A DNA stretch of 64,000 nucleotides from Tanypteryx hageni (GCA_028673005.1 CM054115.1:4199501-4263500), one strand, 5' to 3'; numbered from the stretch's first letter, positions 10,502 through 22,310 are shown. The notes: generated by a model not told the origin, from the sequence alone. Program-made: numbers and translations.

Positions 10502-12241
10502 ATGTATCACGATTCTTATAAATGTGAAGGTTCCTGGAACAACTTTGAACACAGGATGCATGAGACCAATAACCCTAAGTTTCACAAGAAAAAATCAACA
10601 CTAGAACATAAACTAAAGATACTACTCCAAAAATACAATGTCAACACAAAAAACAAAATTAAAACAAGAGATAAAACCACACAAAGATTTGAATTTGTAG
10701 AAAACTTGTCTCAAACTTCCTTCTCTAATGAAGAATTGTCTCTCTTGAATTTGGGTTTAAAGTTTGCCTTTCCTCCAAGAAAACCTCCGATAGAAGAAAT
10801 TGTCACAGACATCGAGAGATCCATTGAATTCCTTGATGAAAATTCCAAAAGCTACATCAGACAAAATTGTGCCATACAACTAAAAGACAACATTAACAAG
10901 TGCACAACTCCCAATTCTAAACCAATTTACAAAACTATCAAACAACTTAAAGAAAAAGACTGCTTTTATATCAAAGCCGATAAAGGCAACAAACTAGTAA
11001 TTATGGATAAAACACAATATTTTAATAATATTCAACTCATGCTCAATGATGGCCCTTATATCAAATTAAATAAAAACCCCTTGAATTCAATGATCCGAAA
11101 AACTAAAGAAGCTATCAAAAACTGCCATACAATTTTAGACAAGAACCAAAGGTTTAAATTACATATCTCAAACCCAAATATTCCAAAACTATATGGACTC
11201 CCCAAAATTCATAAACAGGACCATTCCATGCGACCAATAGCATCAGGTTTAAATAGCCCCACATATAACATAGCTAAGTGGCTAAACAATGAATTCAAAA
11301 ATATACCTTTCCCAGAAGACCACTCGGTCAAAAATTCTTTTGACCTGATAAAGAAATTAGAAAAAGTAACGTTACTAGATTCTGAAATTATGGTCTCTTT
11401 TGATGTAAAAAGTCTTTTCCCTAGTGTTCCCTTGCCTGAAACTTCTCAGATCTTAAAAACACTACTAGAAAACCAAAATTTTCCTGAAGACATGGTGAAA
11501 GAATATTTATTACTCACAAATTTGTGCATGAATCAAAACTTTTTTCAATTTAATAATGAATACTACCAACAAACTCAAGGTACATCCATGGGTAATCCCT
11601 TGTCACCCTTTGTGGCCAATACATTTATGTCTCACTTTGAAAATACATGCAAAAACAACTTTAGTTACTTCCCTAAAATATGGCTCAGATATGTTGATGA
11701 CATTTTTGCTATTTTTGATTTAAATTTACACAACCTTGATGCCTTTGTCCATCAACTTAACAACATATATTCGTCCATAAAATTTACTTATGAAGTACAA
11801 CAAGATAACAATTGACCGTTTTTAGACTTGTTAATTATAAATAACCAGCATCAATTAGAGTTTGACATCTTCAGGAAAACAACACACACAGATAACTTCA
11901 TCCCCCACAACTCCTTTCACCCTTCCAACCATAAAACAGCTGTTTTCCAGTTTTTAACCCACAGACTTGTTAATGTTCCACTTAACAAAAAAAAAGGTTT
12001 GAGAAAGAACTTAAATATATTAAGGAAACAGCATCCAAATTAGGGTACCACCAGGATCTCATCAACAAGCTGGTTCAAAAACATGCCTCCAAAAAATTAA
12101 TTTTAGACTCCACCACCCACACAAAAGATAATAAAAAGGAAAACAAATATATTAAATTGCCTTATTTTCCTTCACTTAATAGGGGTTTGGATAGAATTTT
12201 CAGGAAAAAGGATTTTACAATAGCTTACAAGAGTCAACACA
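10502..12241 (+). pseudogene. PLE reverse transcriptase (Penelope/Neptune type), broken
   Basis: An ORF from an ATG at 10502 carries the PLE reverse transcriptase in order: FYIKADKGNKLVIMDK, the PLE-specific LYGLPKIHK and MRPIASGLNSPTYNIAKWL, catalytic palm SFDVKSLFPSVP, GTSMGNPLSPFVANTFM and the YVDD box (RYVDDIFAIF). An in-frame TGA at 11813-11815 interrupts the thumb, the same frame resumes (FLDLLIINNQHQLEFDIFRKTTHTD), and an A-run slip near 11990 shifts the frame once more. The GIY-YIG domain is missing. RT catalytic residues are kept; the element is dead. Confidence 0.88.
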
Positions 12242-12253
12242 ATATCAGGATAT

Positions 12254-13140
12254 GTTTACCAGTTTGATGTTTTTCAGGAGAAAATGAATAATGATGAAAA
12301 TTCAAAAAAACAGTTTGGTCTGGGTGGAAGAAAAACTCAGCAGAGATCAAAAAGGTAAAAATCACATTCTTGTCACGGATAATTTTTTTTCATCGGTTGA
12401 ACAATTTTAGTTTCTAAAATCAAATAAGATTTATGCTTGCGGAACAGTTAGGCCTAGCCGTAAAGGATTACCTTGACTAAGTAAAGACAATGAATTGAAA
12501 CGGAGATTTTGATTATAAGATTGCAAAAGAAGGGATCTCATATTACAAGTGAAGAGATAAACATTGTGTCCACCTTTTATCAAATTACCATGGCTCTGAG
12601 TCATCGGCTGTTACCAGGACACAGAAGAATGGTAACAAACTTGAGGTTAAGGCTCCAACTATTGTGGTGGATTATAACAAGCACATTGGGGGAGTGGACA
12701 AAGCGGATGTGTTGAGATTCTTATAACGATAGAAATAAAAAGTCAAAGAAGTGGTGGCATAGATTGTTTTTTGGAATTTTGGAAATAATTATTGTAAATG
12801 CCTATGTAAATTATTGTAAATGCCTATGTAAATTATTGTGACATAAATGAAAAGATTTCTATTCTGTGATTCAAAAGGAGAGTAACTCAAGGGCTACTAA
12901 CAAAATCACGAGTTCCACCCAAGAAAAGAGGCAAACCTAAGCAATCAGTCGAAGTTGAAAAATCACCTAATATATGAAAAAAACAAACATTTTCTACATC
13001 AAATGATATCAGGCTGCAAAATAGGGGAGTTCACTGGCCAGAATTTGTCAAATCAAGAGGAAGGTGTGAATTATGGGCATCAAGAAATTGTCAATCATGG
13101 CCACATTCAAAGTGCAACTTTTGCGATGCTTTCTCATGTT
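12254..13140 (+). pseudogene. piggyBac transposase, C-terminal half
   Basis: Continues the transposase cut at 10174. Readable pieces in several frames are VYQFDVF, HILVTDNFFSSVEQF (second catalytic Asp in TDNFF), KIYACGTVR, and VDYNKHIGGVDKAD (third catalytic Asp in GGVDKAD). After that come WWHRLFFGILEIIIVNAY-like sequence and a C-terminal basic tail with a partial cysteine-rich end. Multiple stops and frameshifts are present. All three catalytic aspartates of the DDD triad can still be found across the two halves. Confidence 0.8.
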
Positions 13141-13430
13141 TAAATGAAAAAAAAATTGTTTTAATTATTATCACCAAATTTAATGAAAATATTGTATAAA
13201 TTTATTACTGTATTATGTACAAGATAAATTGTATCAAAACTGTATTTTATTCCATTGTGACCTGATGGTACTTTTAAGTACCAACTACAATATTACTCAA
13301 TAAAATTTTTTATAAGTAATTATTCTTAAATTAATCAATTGTTTTACTGATGAAACATCATCCTGAACGTATGGAAAAATTTGTGTTAAAAAATATAGTT
13401 TATAACATAATTCAGGGTATAAAGGGTTAA

Positions 13431-13974
13431 TAAACAAACGGAAACCATGAGTTTATCGCTAAATTGGGTATCCGCTATTTGTTAATATAAAACAAAATAA
13501 AAAAGAATATTCTAAAAACAAAATAAAATATACCTACGATATTTAAGTTAAAATGTTCTTATCGAAAAAGTTCAGCTCTCCGTGTTCTTCTGTCACTCAA
13601 TATTTAATGTTCTTACACTCGTTTTTTATGTTTCTTACACTCATTAAAATCAAAAAATGCCGAATTAATCCGCCGCACCTCAGTTCTGCTTGGATGTTAA
13701 CTCAAGACTGGTTGATAAGATTGTGGCTAACTTCTCCCCGCTACTGTACTGCCTTAACCCTGGAGCAGGCTCCTTTTTGTTGAGACATTTAGTATACATT
13801 TAATTGGGAGAGTCACCAGACTTATCCTCCCACCTATCTATGACATCAATAGTATCCCAGTTTGCTTATTCCTTTCTAATTTTGTCTCCTCAGTTGCCTG
13901 AGTCGATACAATTTGTATACATTGGAGTGGGTGTGTCACATGAACCTACCTTCCTTCCTATCTTGCTTCTCATG
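13431..13974. other. No feature seen
   Basis: Flank of the piggyBac element. It may include the far side of a hAT-like sequence begun at 8737 (TTGGGTATCC near 13465), but the match is too short to be sure. No gene is supported. Confidence 0.4.
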
Positions 13975-14312
13975 CAGTGGCGCGTTATCATATAGGCAAA
14001 AAAGACATCCGGTGCCAGCAGCGCCAGCTACATACAAGGCAGTCTCTATTTTTTCAATTAGGTAACTTAACTATTTAAGAAAGAACTAAATATAAAATTT
14101 CCTAAAAATCGGCAAAACCATTTTTGAAAAAAAAAAAGTAATTTTCAAATTAATCTTCAAGTTCATTGACCTTGGCAGGTAGAAAGTTCAGTTTCCGATA
14201 AAAATCACTTAAAAATATTAGTAAAAAACAGCAATGAGTTTTTGAAAAGTGATTTTGGGGCCCCATCTGAACGGGGCAGATGTCTTTTTACCTATATGAT
14301 AACGCACCTCTG
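13975..14312. mobile_element. MITE with about 22-bp inverted ends
   Basis: The left end CAGTGGCGCGTTATCATATA is mirrored on the right by TATATGATAACGCACCTCTG, and the inner blocks AAAAAGACATC and GATGTCTTTTT extend the inverted repeat. The CAG(T/A)GG start is hAT-like. It is 338 bp with no coding content. No clear 8-bp duplication is visible. Confidence 0.65.
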
Positions 14313-15570
14313 ACGGCAAAACTGATGATTTGCGGAGAAGGCTGCTATGTAGGGGCTGTATATGATTCATCGACAGCCCCTTGTTCAAGGACAACACCCC
14401 CACCAGCTCGAGCCCAGCGTAAATGCTGAGTGCCATGCAATATCTTTTCTGGTTTTTCCATTTTCACCCCTTCACTTTCCTCTAGCTACTCAGAAATTCT
14501 TTCTTTAGAGAAAAAAATTGCGACTTTGAGGGTTGGAATGGAAAAACCCATGTGAAAGTTGTCCGTTTGGGAAGAGAAAAGGTGTCTGTGTCCTTAAGTT
14601 GGAAAGTCCGTATATAAGAGGGTCTAACCTTGTAGAATTGCATACAATCCTGCCAGGGAATTAAATACTGTCTGTAAGTCAGAGGTGTCCGTAAGTCAGA
14701 AGTGTCTGTAAACAGAGGTTTCTCTGTATTTGCCCAACCTAGAACTATAACTCTGTGGTAATTTATGAAGGCAAACATTCCATGTTGTTCTCTATTCTTG
14801 CATTTACCGACGTGAATGTCAGAATAATCTAATATTAGCTTCCGTTAAGTTGACTATAGTATCTCGAGGTCTCTATTATAAGCACCAATGAAAAAATATG
14901 AAATATACTCTCCATTTGTTGGCAATAATAATCCAAGAGGTTGATTAGCAAAAAATACACACACACAAACACACACTTCATTTCTACAAGATGTATCGGT
15001 TATAAATTTTCCGAAACTCATTTACTGGTTAAACTATGATTCCTGTTGCATGTTGGTTAACTCTACACTCCCTAAATAACTCAAAAAGGGAATAAAAAAT
15101 TTTCTCGACCAATCATTGCACTATCTCGAACCAACTAATGTGTGACAATGATAAAGTTTATGATTCGAATTTTAACCTAAATGCTGATGAAATGTAACAT
15201 GGCTGCAAAATAGATTAGTAGTAAAGAAGATAAATACACATGAATCATTCTGCTGATGTTTCACCATTATTATTCCAATATTGCAGATGTTATCGTTATG
15301 TTCACAAAAAATTCAAGGAAATTATGAATATTTGTACATTTGTACTGTCTTTCTATGCAATATAAAATTGAATACGTAAAGCATTTCTAGTTTTCAGTTT
15401 AAATAAAAATCTTCGGAAAATGATTCATTGTTAGATTAAGAATTGTTTATATAAATTATATTCCTAGGAACATAATTATTTTCCGGAATGCACATGTAAT
15501 TTCGTGGAAAAACGTCCCGCCAGTGAGTGAGTGATAACATCTTTCAGTGGATCATCTGTTCGAGTTTTCT
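14313..15570. other. Non-coding, with a possible pogo-like terminus
   Basis: Around 14690-14731 the inverse of TACAGAGAAACCTCTG and repeated GTCCGTAAGTCAGA phrases resemble a pogo/Tigger-type end. A matching left end was not found. A 22-bp phrase (AATAATCCAAGAGGTTGATT) at about 14925-14946 recurs near 20893. The rest is unremarkable AT-rich sequence with a short (AC)n near 14957. Confidence 0.4.
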
Positions 15571-17136
15571 AGAGCGGTGTTTCTCAAACTATGCGCCGTG
15601 GCCTCACAGCGGGGCCAAAAATTATTTTGGAAGTAAGGTGATATGCCAAAAAAATAAAATTTTTACGTATAATAAAATTTTATCAGAGAATTTTCGGAAA
15701 TACAATGTTGAAAAACTATTAGTAGTTATATATAATGAAGAAATTTGCATTTGTATTTTGTATTCAAGTTTCTTATTTTTACTATTTTCATTCCAAAGGG
15801 GGCATGATATTCAAGGGGGCTGCGAAAATTAAAACTTTAATAACCACTGTGCTGGAGGGCCTTAAACCAGTTAGTATTAATTTCAGGGCAACGAGTCGGA
15901 GCTGTACTGCAATAATAATTTTTATAGCAACCAATCTAAACAACATTCGTTGCGTTATTTACGAGAAGGAATACATTTGAATGTAAAACATTAATCAATC
16001 GCATATTAAAATTACTTAGAATCATTGTAGTAGTTAGAAACTTGAAACAGGGAAAGAATGAAAGTTTGTTTTCCTGCCATCGGTTTTTGGATGTGTTGAC
16101 TCGATCAACAGATCAGTTTTTAATGTGCGAATTTGACGCATTCTTAGTGATTTGCATTGTTGCCAGATTCATGTAATTAGGCACCACCATCTTCGTATCA
16201 CATATATTCACAAAATTAAAAAACAAATTCCCGTTGAATTCCAACAGGCATTTCTCAAGTAATATATAGATTTTTATGCTCAGCTCTCCCCAGTTTTCTC
16301 AACAATCTTCGTTAAACAATAATGTGTCAGTGCCTATATGGCTTTGTCAATCTATAAATACTTGATATTTATGTATGGTATAGCTATTTATCAAGTTTGA
16401 TCTTCACACAATTTACATAATCAAAATTACAATATCATTTATGTGAAGAAGACATTTAAGCAGTTATGTTGTTTTTGTAGCAATAAGAGTTCTTTACATT
16501 CAGGAAAGAGTTATATTAATCCTTGATGTTTATAATTAAAAGGTGGTATAGGTACTTGGCAATTTTGCCTTTTGTTTTTGTAAAATTTTTGTTGGATGTA
16601 AGCTAAAATTAAATGTACTCTTATAAAAATTTAAGAAACATGGGAGGGAGGAATTACAGAGCAAATTACTCAAGGTGCTTTTTTCACCAAATGCTGTCAT
16701 TTTAATGGAGTAAAGAATAGTAGATGCGATGTATTATTGGCTGTCTACATCTGTAGCTGCATGTACTTTTTAACAATTTTTTCTGGTTAATCCCTAGCAG
16801 CAAATCCTACAGCCACTAAGTTTATACCATGTCTAACGCTCATATAAAAAAATCTATCCTGAAAATTTGGTTTCTCTAAATTACAGGATTCCAGAGATAT
16901 GGCTCGTAAAGATGGTTGGGCAGACAGACAAACTGAATACATTAGGTATTTGTTAGAAAAAATGCATCTAATTTTGATTTTTTAATAAAAGTAATTATAT
17001 GATATGAATAAATACATTTTTATTGCATATTTTCTTCTTTTTCAACCTACGTCTAATTAAAAGAGCTCAGTAAAAAAACTGAAGTGGCACCATATTATAT
17101 CTTGCAGCAAGCTGTCTGGGCCCGGTCCTGCATTTA
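15571..17136. other. Mostly featureless; possible decayed hAT end at 15573
   Basis: GTGTTTCTCAAACTATG at about 15577 looks like a hAT terminus, but no partner end or transposase is seen. No gene, RNA or repeat is supported in the remainder. Confidence 0.4.
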
Positions 17137-17690
17137 TGGGTTAGTCAAAATGATGTCGACAACTTTGTATTTCATATTAACTACATACGTTTCTGTGACA
17201 AAAATGCTATGAAATGAAAGCATAAGTATCAAAGTTGTGTTTGCCGCCACAGAGATGGCGGTGACATCGCAGATAGCGCTGCAGTATAGTATCCAAAATG
17301 GCATCACCTGCGGAGAAGTCATTTACTGTTCTCTGTTATCATGAAACAAAATCAAGTGTTTCCATGCAGCGATCATTCCGAATTAAATTTCACAAAAATC
17401 CACCAACTCGAGACTCCATCATTAAGTGGTATAGGCAGTTCATGGAGCGTGGATGCATCGACAAGGGCAAAAGCACAGGTCGTCCCAGCACAGACGATGT
17501 GACTGTGGAATGTACGTGGCAGGTCTATCTCAGGAGTCCCTGCAAATCGACTAACAAGACCTGTAGAGAGCTTGGGGTTCCACAGAAAACTGTTTGGCAT
17601 ATTCTTAGAAGGAGACTCTTGATGTGTCCTTGCAAAATTCATTTGTTACAAGCCCTGAAACCACATGACAATGTTTCTAGGTAGGTACCA
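17137..17690 (+). pseudogene. Tc1/mariner-type transposase, N-terminal fragment
   Basis: From the ATG at 17298 the ORF encodes a Mos1-type HTH DNA-binding region: MASPAEKSFTVLCYHE, RSFRIKFHKNPPTRDSIIKWY, STGRPSTDD, then a second HTH (SPCKSTNKTCRELGVPQKTVWHILRRRL) and LLQALKPHDN, where the catalytic domain should begin. It stops at 17682 before any DD(E/D) residue. Upstream, GGTTAGTCAAAATGATGTCG at 17141 fits the position of a terminal repeat. The catalytic two-thirds is missing. Confidence 0.8.
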
Positions 17691-18013
17691 AACATTCCTC
17701 ATTCCTTAATTACACAAGCAATGTTTACATTAACATTTACTATTTTATGTATTGTATTGTAAAGTTTTATCATTAATATAAGTATGCATTAACGTCTTAC
17801 TTAATATTCACATGGATAGATGCACCAAAGCCTTTAAAGAAGCAATAAAATTATGTGGATTATGTCAATACTATTAGCCAAAATGTAAACAATAAACAAC
17901 ATCTTGGTTACTGAACAAATGTAAGTAGATGTATCAATTTATCTTGTGATAAATATTTCAATGTTAATGGTAAAAGATAACAATTTTCTAAAATTCCTTA
18001 AAAATCATTTGAC
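17691..18013. other. No feature seen
   Basis: AT-rich flank between the mariner fragment and the PLE hairpin. Nothing supported. Confidence 0.45.
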
Positions 18014-18074
18014 TCACTTTGAAAGAAACAAAGGTGAAATACTCCTTTAGCGAAAACAACTAGAGGGCTACAAA

Positions 18075-18115
18075 ACCCAATGCATTTCGCCCACAAGGTG
18101 GGCATCGTCAGGGGT
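18075..18115 (-). ncRNA. Hammerhead ribozyme, left arm of PLE hairpin
   Basis: On the minus strand: helix I ACCC, core CTGACGA (fits CUGANGA), helix II GCCCAC/GTGGGC, GAAA, palindromic helix III ATGCAT, U at position 17, and the helix I partner GGGT. Every core nucleotide is present. The self-complementary helix III suggests cleavage as a dimer, as reported for PLE hammerheads. Confidence 0.85.
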
Positions 18116-18421
18116 AAAACCTGTTACAACAGTGACTGAAAGCCAACTGCCAGGTTTGAAACGGAAAGTATTAAGAAGACGACCGAGAAACAAGTGAAAC
18201 GCGGAAAGATTTTTCGGTGTGTGTGTCGTTTAAATCTGTCAATTTGTATAGGGTCTTGTTGAAATCTGTGTCCGTGTTCATAAGTGTATCGCGGTTTTTG
18301 TAAATGTAAAGGTTTTCGTTAGAAAAATCTTTCCGCGTTTCACTTGTTTCTCGGTCGTCTTCTTAATACTTTCCGTTTCAAACCTGGCAGTTGGCTTTCA
18401 GTCACTGTTGTAACAGGTTTT

Positions 18422-18462
18422 ACCCCTGACGATGCCCACCTTGTGGGCGAAATGCATTGGTT
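18422..18462 (+). ncRNA. Hammerhead ribozyme, right arm of PLE hairpin
   Basis: Mirror copy on the plus strand: ACCC, CTGACGA (18426-18432), helix II 18434-18448, GAAA (18449-18452), helix III ATGCAT and a U before the cleavage site. The helix I partner is GGTT here, one mismatch more than in the left arm. Confidence 0.83.
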
Positions 18463-18554
18463 TTGTAGCCCTCTAGTTGTTTTGGCTAAAGGAGTATTTC
18501 ACCTTTGTTAGTTTTGGCCAAAGTTATTGAGCTACTATCAATTCACTTTGAAAG

Positions 18555-19509
18555 TATTAATAGACTATATTTAGGCATGAATCCATTTGTACCCTTTATC
18601 TTGGCATTGGCTATTCTTCCTCTATGGCATGCCATGGCATGGATTTTTCTTGCATTAATTTTTATGTGGCTATCTACCTTTGAAGAGGGCCACAATTAAG
18701 AAATTTAGCTTTGTTGTCACATGTAAATGTCAATACATTTTGCGCTTAAAGGATAATTTTGAGCGATGTAACATGTAATACGACAAAACATGTACAGAAT
18801 TTAAATATTCAGTCTTTCATGTGTAAAATAAGCCATTTTCCATAATTGTAAGTTAATATTTAGGTATATTTATATCCACATTAGTGAAGGGCTGCATGGC
18901 ATTTTGGGGCTTCTCCACACCATTTTCCATGCATTCTTATGGAAATAGTATTTTGTTGACCCTGTGGAGTATAAGAGACCCCACAGTTTGCAAACCTAGA
19001 CCAAGTTCTTCCCTGGGCCCATAGGATGGCCCATGAAACTTGAATTCGATAGCTTCAATCCCTCCTTACTTGACTGTATATTTGTTTACCTCTGGTGCCA
19101 GAGAGTGCTTTTTCTTGCGTACGAGAAAAGGATTTATACTCCCGAAAAAGCACAGTTCTTTCTTACAAAATTAAAATCTTTTTTCTGGGTTGCAATGAAA
19201 CACTCTAGGAAAGACCAATCGATCTTTTCCCAAGGAAATCCCAAAGAAATATTGGAGAGGAGTTCTATGTGAACGAGTAGTGAAAATCGTTTTGAAATCA
19301 CAATCGAGATTTTTGAGACTGAATAGGAAAAAAATACAAAAGGGAGACGAGGCATTTTGTCCTCTTCTGACTAAAAGATTAATGATGGAGATCGATAGCA
19401 CTATGCAACAGAACTGACAACACAGGTTACTTGCCCCCACTATAGTTCAGTAGCAATTAGAATGGCAGGGTTCTGAGAAAGCTCTTGGCCGCACACGAGA
19501 CTCATACAG
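18555..19509. other. No feature seen
   Basis: Several overlapping ORFs of under 100 codons occur on both strands around 19033-19440. None shows a domain, splice-bounded exon or consistent codon bias. I see no gene. Confidence 0.4.
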
Positions 19510-20349
19510 TAGGGTGACCAGACGTCCAAGAAATTCCGAGATTGTCCCGGATTTTGACTTAACATCCCTTTGTCCTGATAAAATTCTTCGGGGCACCCAT
19601 TTGTCCAAGATTTTTTGTTTTTGCCTCACAAAATCTCCTCGCTGCATACATTTCATAAATGTGTTTAATCGGAATCACATTATATTGAAAATACAAAAAT
19701 TGCTTAATAAATCTTATGATCGGTAGTATTCCTATTTTACAACATTGAATTTGTTTCAGGCACATAATGCACATGTAGAAAGAATATTTCAAAAATAAAT
19801 TTTTTATGATCTGACAAACAAATTGGTCTGGATGTTAAAACAATAAATCCATTATATTATAAGTGCTCAAATTAAATGTGAGTTTTGAAGATTTTTTTAT
19901 GATGATTAAAATAATAAAAATTTGAATGTGACAGATATGCATAGTCTAAAAAATTAATTGCAAATTATATAAATTTATTTAAAATGAAATAGAGGCCATA
20001 TAGTGTGATTTTAATATATTTTTACATCTATTTACATGTATATTATACTCTCTTTGTGCATTTAAATTTATTATTTTTCCTGAAAATAATTATAACTTTT
20101 AAATTGTGATATATTGTGTTGTAAGTTTTTTATATATTAATTAAATTGAAATTATTTGTTAATAAATTAAACAAGACTGCTCCGTACTTGTGAAGCTTAT
20201 TTAAATTTAATTTAAGTACATATAATTAAAAATATAGTAAAACTTCTGCTGTCCCAATTGTCTCGAATTTCTTCCAGCTTAGGTCCCGGATCTACTTCTT
20301 CAGATTGTGTTATGTCCCAGCTTTGCTTCCTAAGAGTCTGGTCACCCTA
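19510..20349. mobile_element. hAT-type non-autonomous element
   Basis: Terminal repeats TAGGGTGACCAGAC (19510-19523) and its exact inverse GTCTGGTCACCCTA (20336-20349). Subterminal CCCGG and GTCC blocks appear at both ends. The 8-bp flanks TCATACAG and TTCTACAG match at six of eight positions, in line with a hAT target duplication. The 840-bp AT-rich interior has no transposase. Confidence 0.82.
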
Positions 20350-22119
20350 TTCTACAGCACCCAAATTTTAGTTCACCTTTAGCATGTCCTTTTCGGTTAG
20401 ATAGATGGAAATCGCTGGAATTCGTGAGTAAATTTTGCATAGAAGGTTTTTGCCCTGATTTTACCAAATCCTTCTTCAGGATTTCTTACCTTGGGACTGC
20501 AGGAGGGAGGAATGAGAAAACTCGACTCTGGATAATCCAAGGAGAGGGTAGACAATGGTTAAGATCCACCACCGAACTGTGCATGGCTGCCAAGGTAGAA
20601 ATATTGGCGGATGTCCTTTGATCGCTCTTAACACCGAGCCACCCTGTGACATTTGCTTAAAATCAGCGTTATTTTGCACATACTTTCTTTATCAATGTGT
20701 TGAATACCAATGGTACCAATACCAATCATTCCTGATGTACAGTGGTATGCCATGCTGCAATAGCATTCTAATGATGTAGGGATGCTAAGCAGTTGGCCCC
20801 CTTGGTGCTCTTCGTAAAGAGTAGGCAAATGTCGGCACCAAATTTCTCTCCTCCCTTGTGTGTGTCTTCGGTGTAGAAGGAGTAATGGCTATAATAATCC
20901 AAGAGGTTGATTAGGCAGAAATCCCATACAAACAATCAAATTCTAATGAGTATATATGACTGCTAAATGCCCAAATTTGCAGGTGCTTGCAGTGCTTCTG
21001 TACTGCTTGCCACACCTGCGAGAACATTGCTGTGCAGAGAAATAAATATTTTTCTCTAACACCTAGGATGTGAGCTTGAAAAATATGGGTAGGCTCTTGG
21101 GAGTCATCAAACGAAATTGATATTTTATAATTGATCTTCGCTCCACTGAGAAAAATCATAGACCACACATGTGCTTGAGCTCGACTTGAGCTTTTGGCTG
21201 CGGTTCTCTTTCTGAATGGGCTGCCACTTGGACCATCCAAGAGTGTAGATGGTTTTTACAACTCCGTCTTAGTCTTCAGGAGGTGCTTAGCAGAGCGAAT
21301 TGTGGAGAACCCCCCTACTCCTTACCTAGGGAGATGGCCACCGTGTGGGGAAATACCTGTTGTACATTCAGCTGGCATGCCCTATATCTCTCAAGAGTCT
21401 GCTCACCGCTACTAGTCTTTACTAAGAATCGGGAGGGGAATACAAATGCCTCTCTATGTAGAGGATTCTGAATGCTTTGATGCTGGCGTCTATGCCAACC
21501 AGCCCCAAACCTTCTTCTCTAAGCGGGGTTGTGAGCATTTCACTCCTAACCTCCCCTGCACACAGAAAACCTTGTAGAACATTCTGGATGAGTTTGGCAA
21601 AAATGTTGGCTGCAGTACCGACTGAAAAGTGTGGGATATGCATGGGAGCAAAAATCGGTCGACGAGGATAACCCTGCCTTCCAGATACATTGAGCCTACA
21701 CTGGTCTCTCACTTCTCAGTACCCTCCATTGCTCTCATTATTAGGACCTTCAAGCCTCTATTAGTTGTTAGCTCATAGTAGTTTCCCGTCGGAGCAATGA
21801 TTTCCTCAGTTGAAACCAAAAGGTGCATCTCTCCTGTCTTTCCAGTTGCCACACTGCAGGTCCTTGGATTTTATTGCATTCGACAATGCTTCTAAAAACG
21901 ATGAGTATGCCTCAAATGATGATATTATCTTTGGAAAATCTCCCACATTATCCACGAAGATACACTCGTCATCCAGGTAGGTGGATACATCATCCCCCTT
22001 TCTGCATATCCAAGAAATAATATTAAAACAGTAAATAAACAAAACCTCCATCACCATAAAAAGGAAGAGAATAATCACACTCACGCTGCAGATTGCTGGT
22101 AAACACCATCGCAAGATTT
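20350..22119. other. Non-coding sequence, nothing assignable
   Basis: Less AT-rich than its neighbours, with many short overlapping ORFs on both strands (20424-22114) but no recognisable domain. The 22-bp phrase shared with 14925 lies at about 20893. It may be an old decayed repeat or lost exon; I cannot support either. Confidence 0.35.
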
Positions 22120-22310
22120 AAGTGAACAGGAGAAACATGCACATGCAGAAACATACAAAAGCCACTCACACAGTAATGATAACCAAAAATTAAAACTAGA
22201 CACCGATGCTTGACAGCTAAGCTGTCATCTTCAGTAGTGTGACATTTCTGAAGATGACAGCAACCCTCCCTTTTCAAATAATAATAAAGTAAATTTTCTT
22301 TTTATGAAGT
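22120..22310 (-). mobile_element. Decayed PLE terminal region
   Basis: Contains a hammerhead-like motif on the minus strand (22196-22240) and, just to its right, the plus-strand start of a second copy (TTCTGAAGATGACAGC at 22246-22261). This inverted arrangement is the same layout as in the PLE hairpins elsewhere in the window. No RT is attached. Confidence 0.55.
22196..22240 (-). ncRNA. Decayed hammerhead ribozyme motif
   Basis: On the minus strand: core CTGAAGA, a long helix II (GACAGCT/AGCTGTC), then AAGCATCGGTGTCTAG where GAAA plus helix III is expected. The GAAA box has lost bases and an extra A sits before the core, so it should not cleave. Confidence 0.55.

Larger units (their letters stand above)
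10175..12241 (+). mobile_element. Penelope-like element (PLE), 3' truncated, inserted in piggyBac
   Basis: The sequence ATATCAGGATAT occurs on both sides (10163-10174 and 12242-12253), a 12-bp target duplication that defines the insertion exactly. From the left it holds an inverted terminal region with a hammerhead motif (10259-10299), a leader (about 10437-10530) that matches the inner part of the PLE hairpin at 18216-18321, and the RT ORF. The GIY-YIG endonuclease expected after the RT is absent, so the 3' end was lost at insertion. The interrupted piggyBac frame continues on the far side. Confidence 0.88.
8822..13426 (+). mobile_element. piggyBac transposon with a nested Penelope-like element
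   Basis: The terminal inverted repeat CCCTTTATACCCTGA (8822-8836) is matched exactly by its inverse at 13412-13426, and both are flanked by TTAA (8818-8821 and 13427-13430), the piggyBac target duplication. A subterminal block GGTACTTTTAAGTACCA occurs near both ends (8839 and 13267). The transposase is on the plus strand and is split by a PLE at 10175-12241. Without the PLE and one target copy the element would be about 2.5 kb, the normal piggyBac size. Several stops and frameshifts make it dead as an autonomous element. Confidence 0.9.
18026..18542. mobile_element. PLE mini-element: leader between inverted terminal repeats
   Basis: A near-perfect inverted repeat (18027-18215 against 18322-18509) encloses a 106-bp centre that aligns with the PLE leader at 10437-10530 (shared TCTTGTT, GTTCAT, GTGTATC and ATGTAAAGG blocks). 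The 12-bp sequence TCACTTTGAAAG flanks it at 18014-18025 and 18543-18554, a target duplication of the same length as that of the PLE at 10175. Each arm holds a hammerhead motif. There is no RT, so it must have been moved in trans or collapsed after insertion. The right arm extends about 30 bp further (TTAGTTTTGGCCAAAG) than the left. Confidence 0.88.

Noticed and set aside
8737..13480. A hAT element enclosing the whole piggyBac
   Set aside because: The left end looks right, but the proposed right end near 13465 is only a few matching bases, so I list the left end as a possibility only.
19033..22114. Cluster of small ORFs as a possible gene
   Set aside because: No domain, no consistent strand, no paired splice sites, and part of the interval is a hAT MITE.
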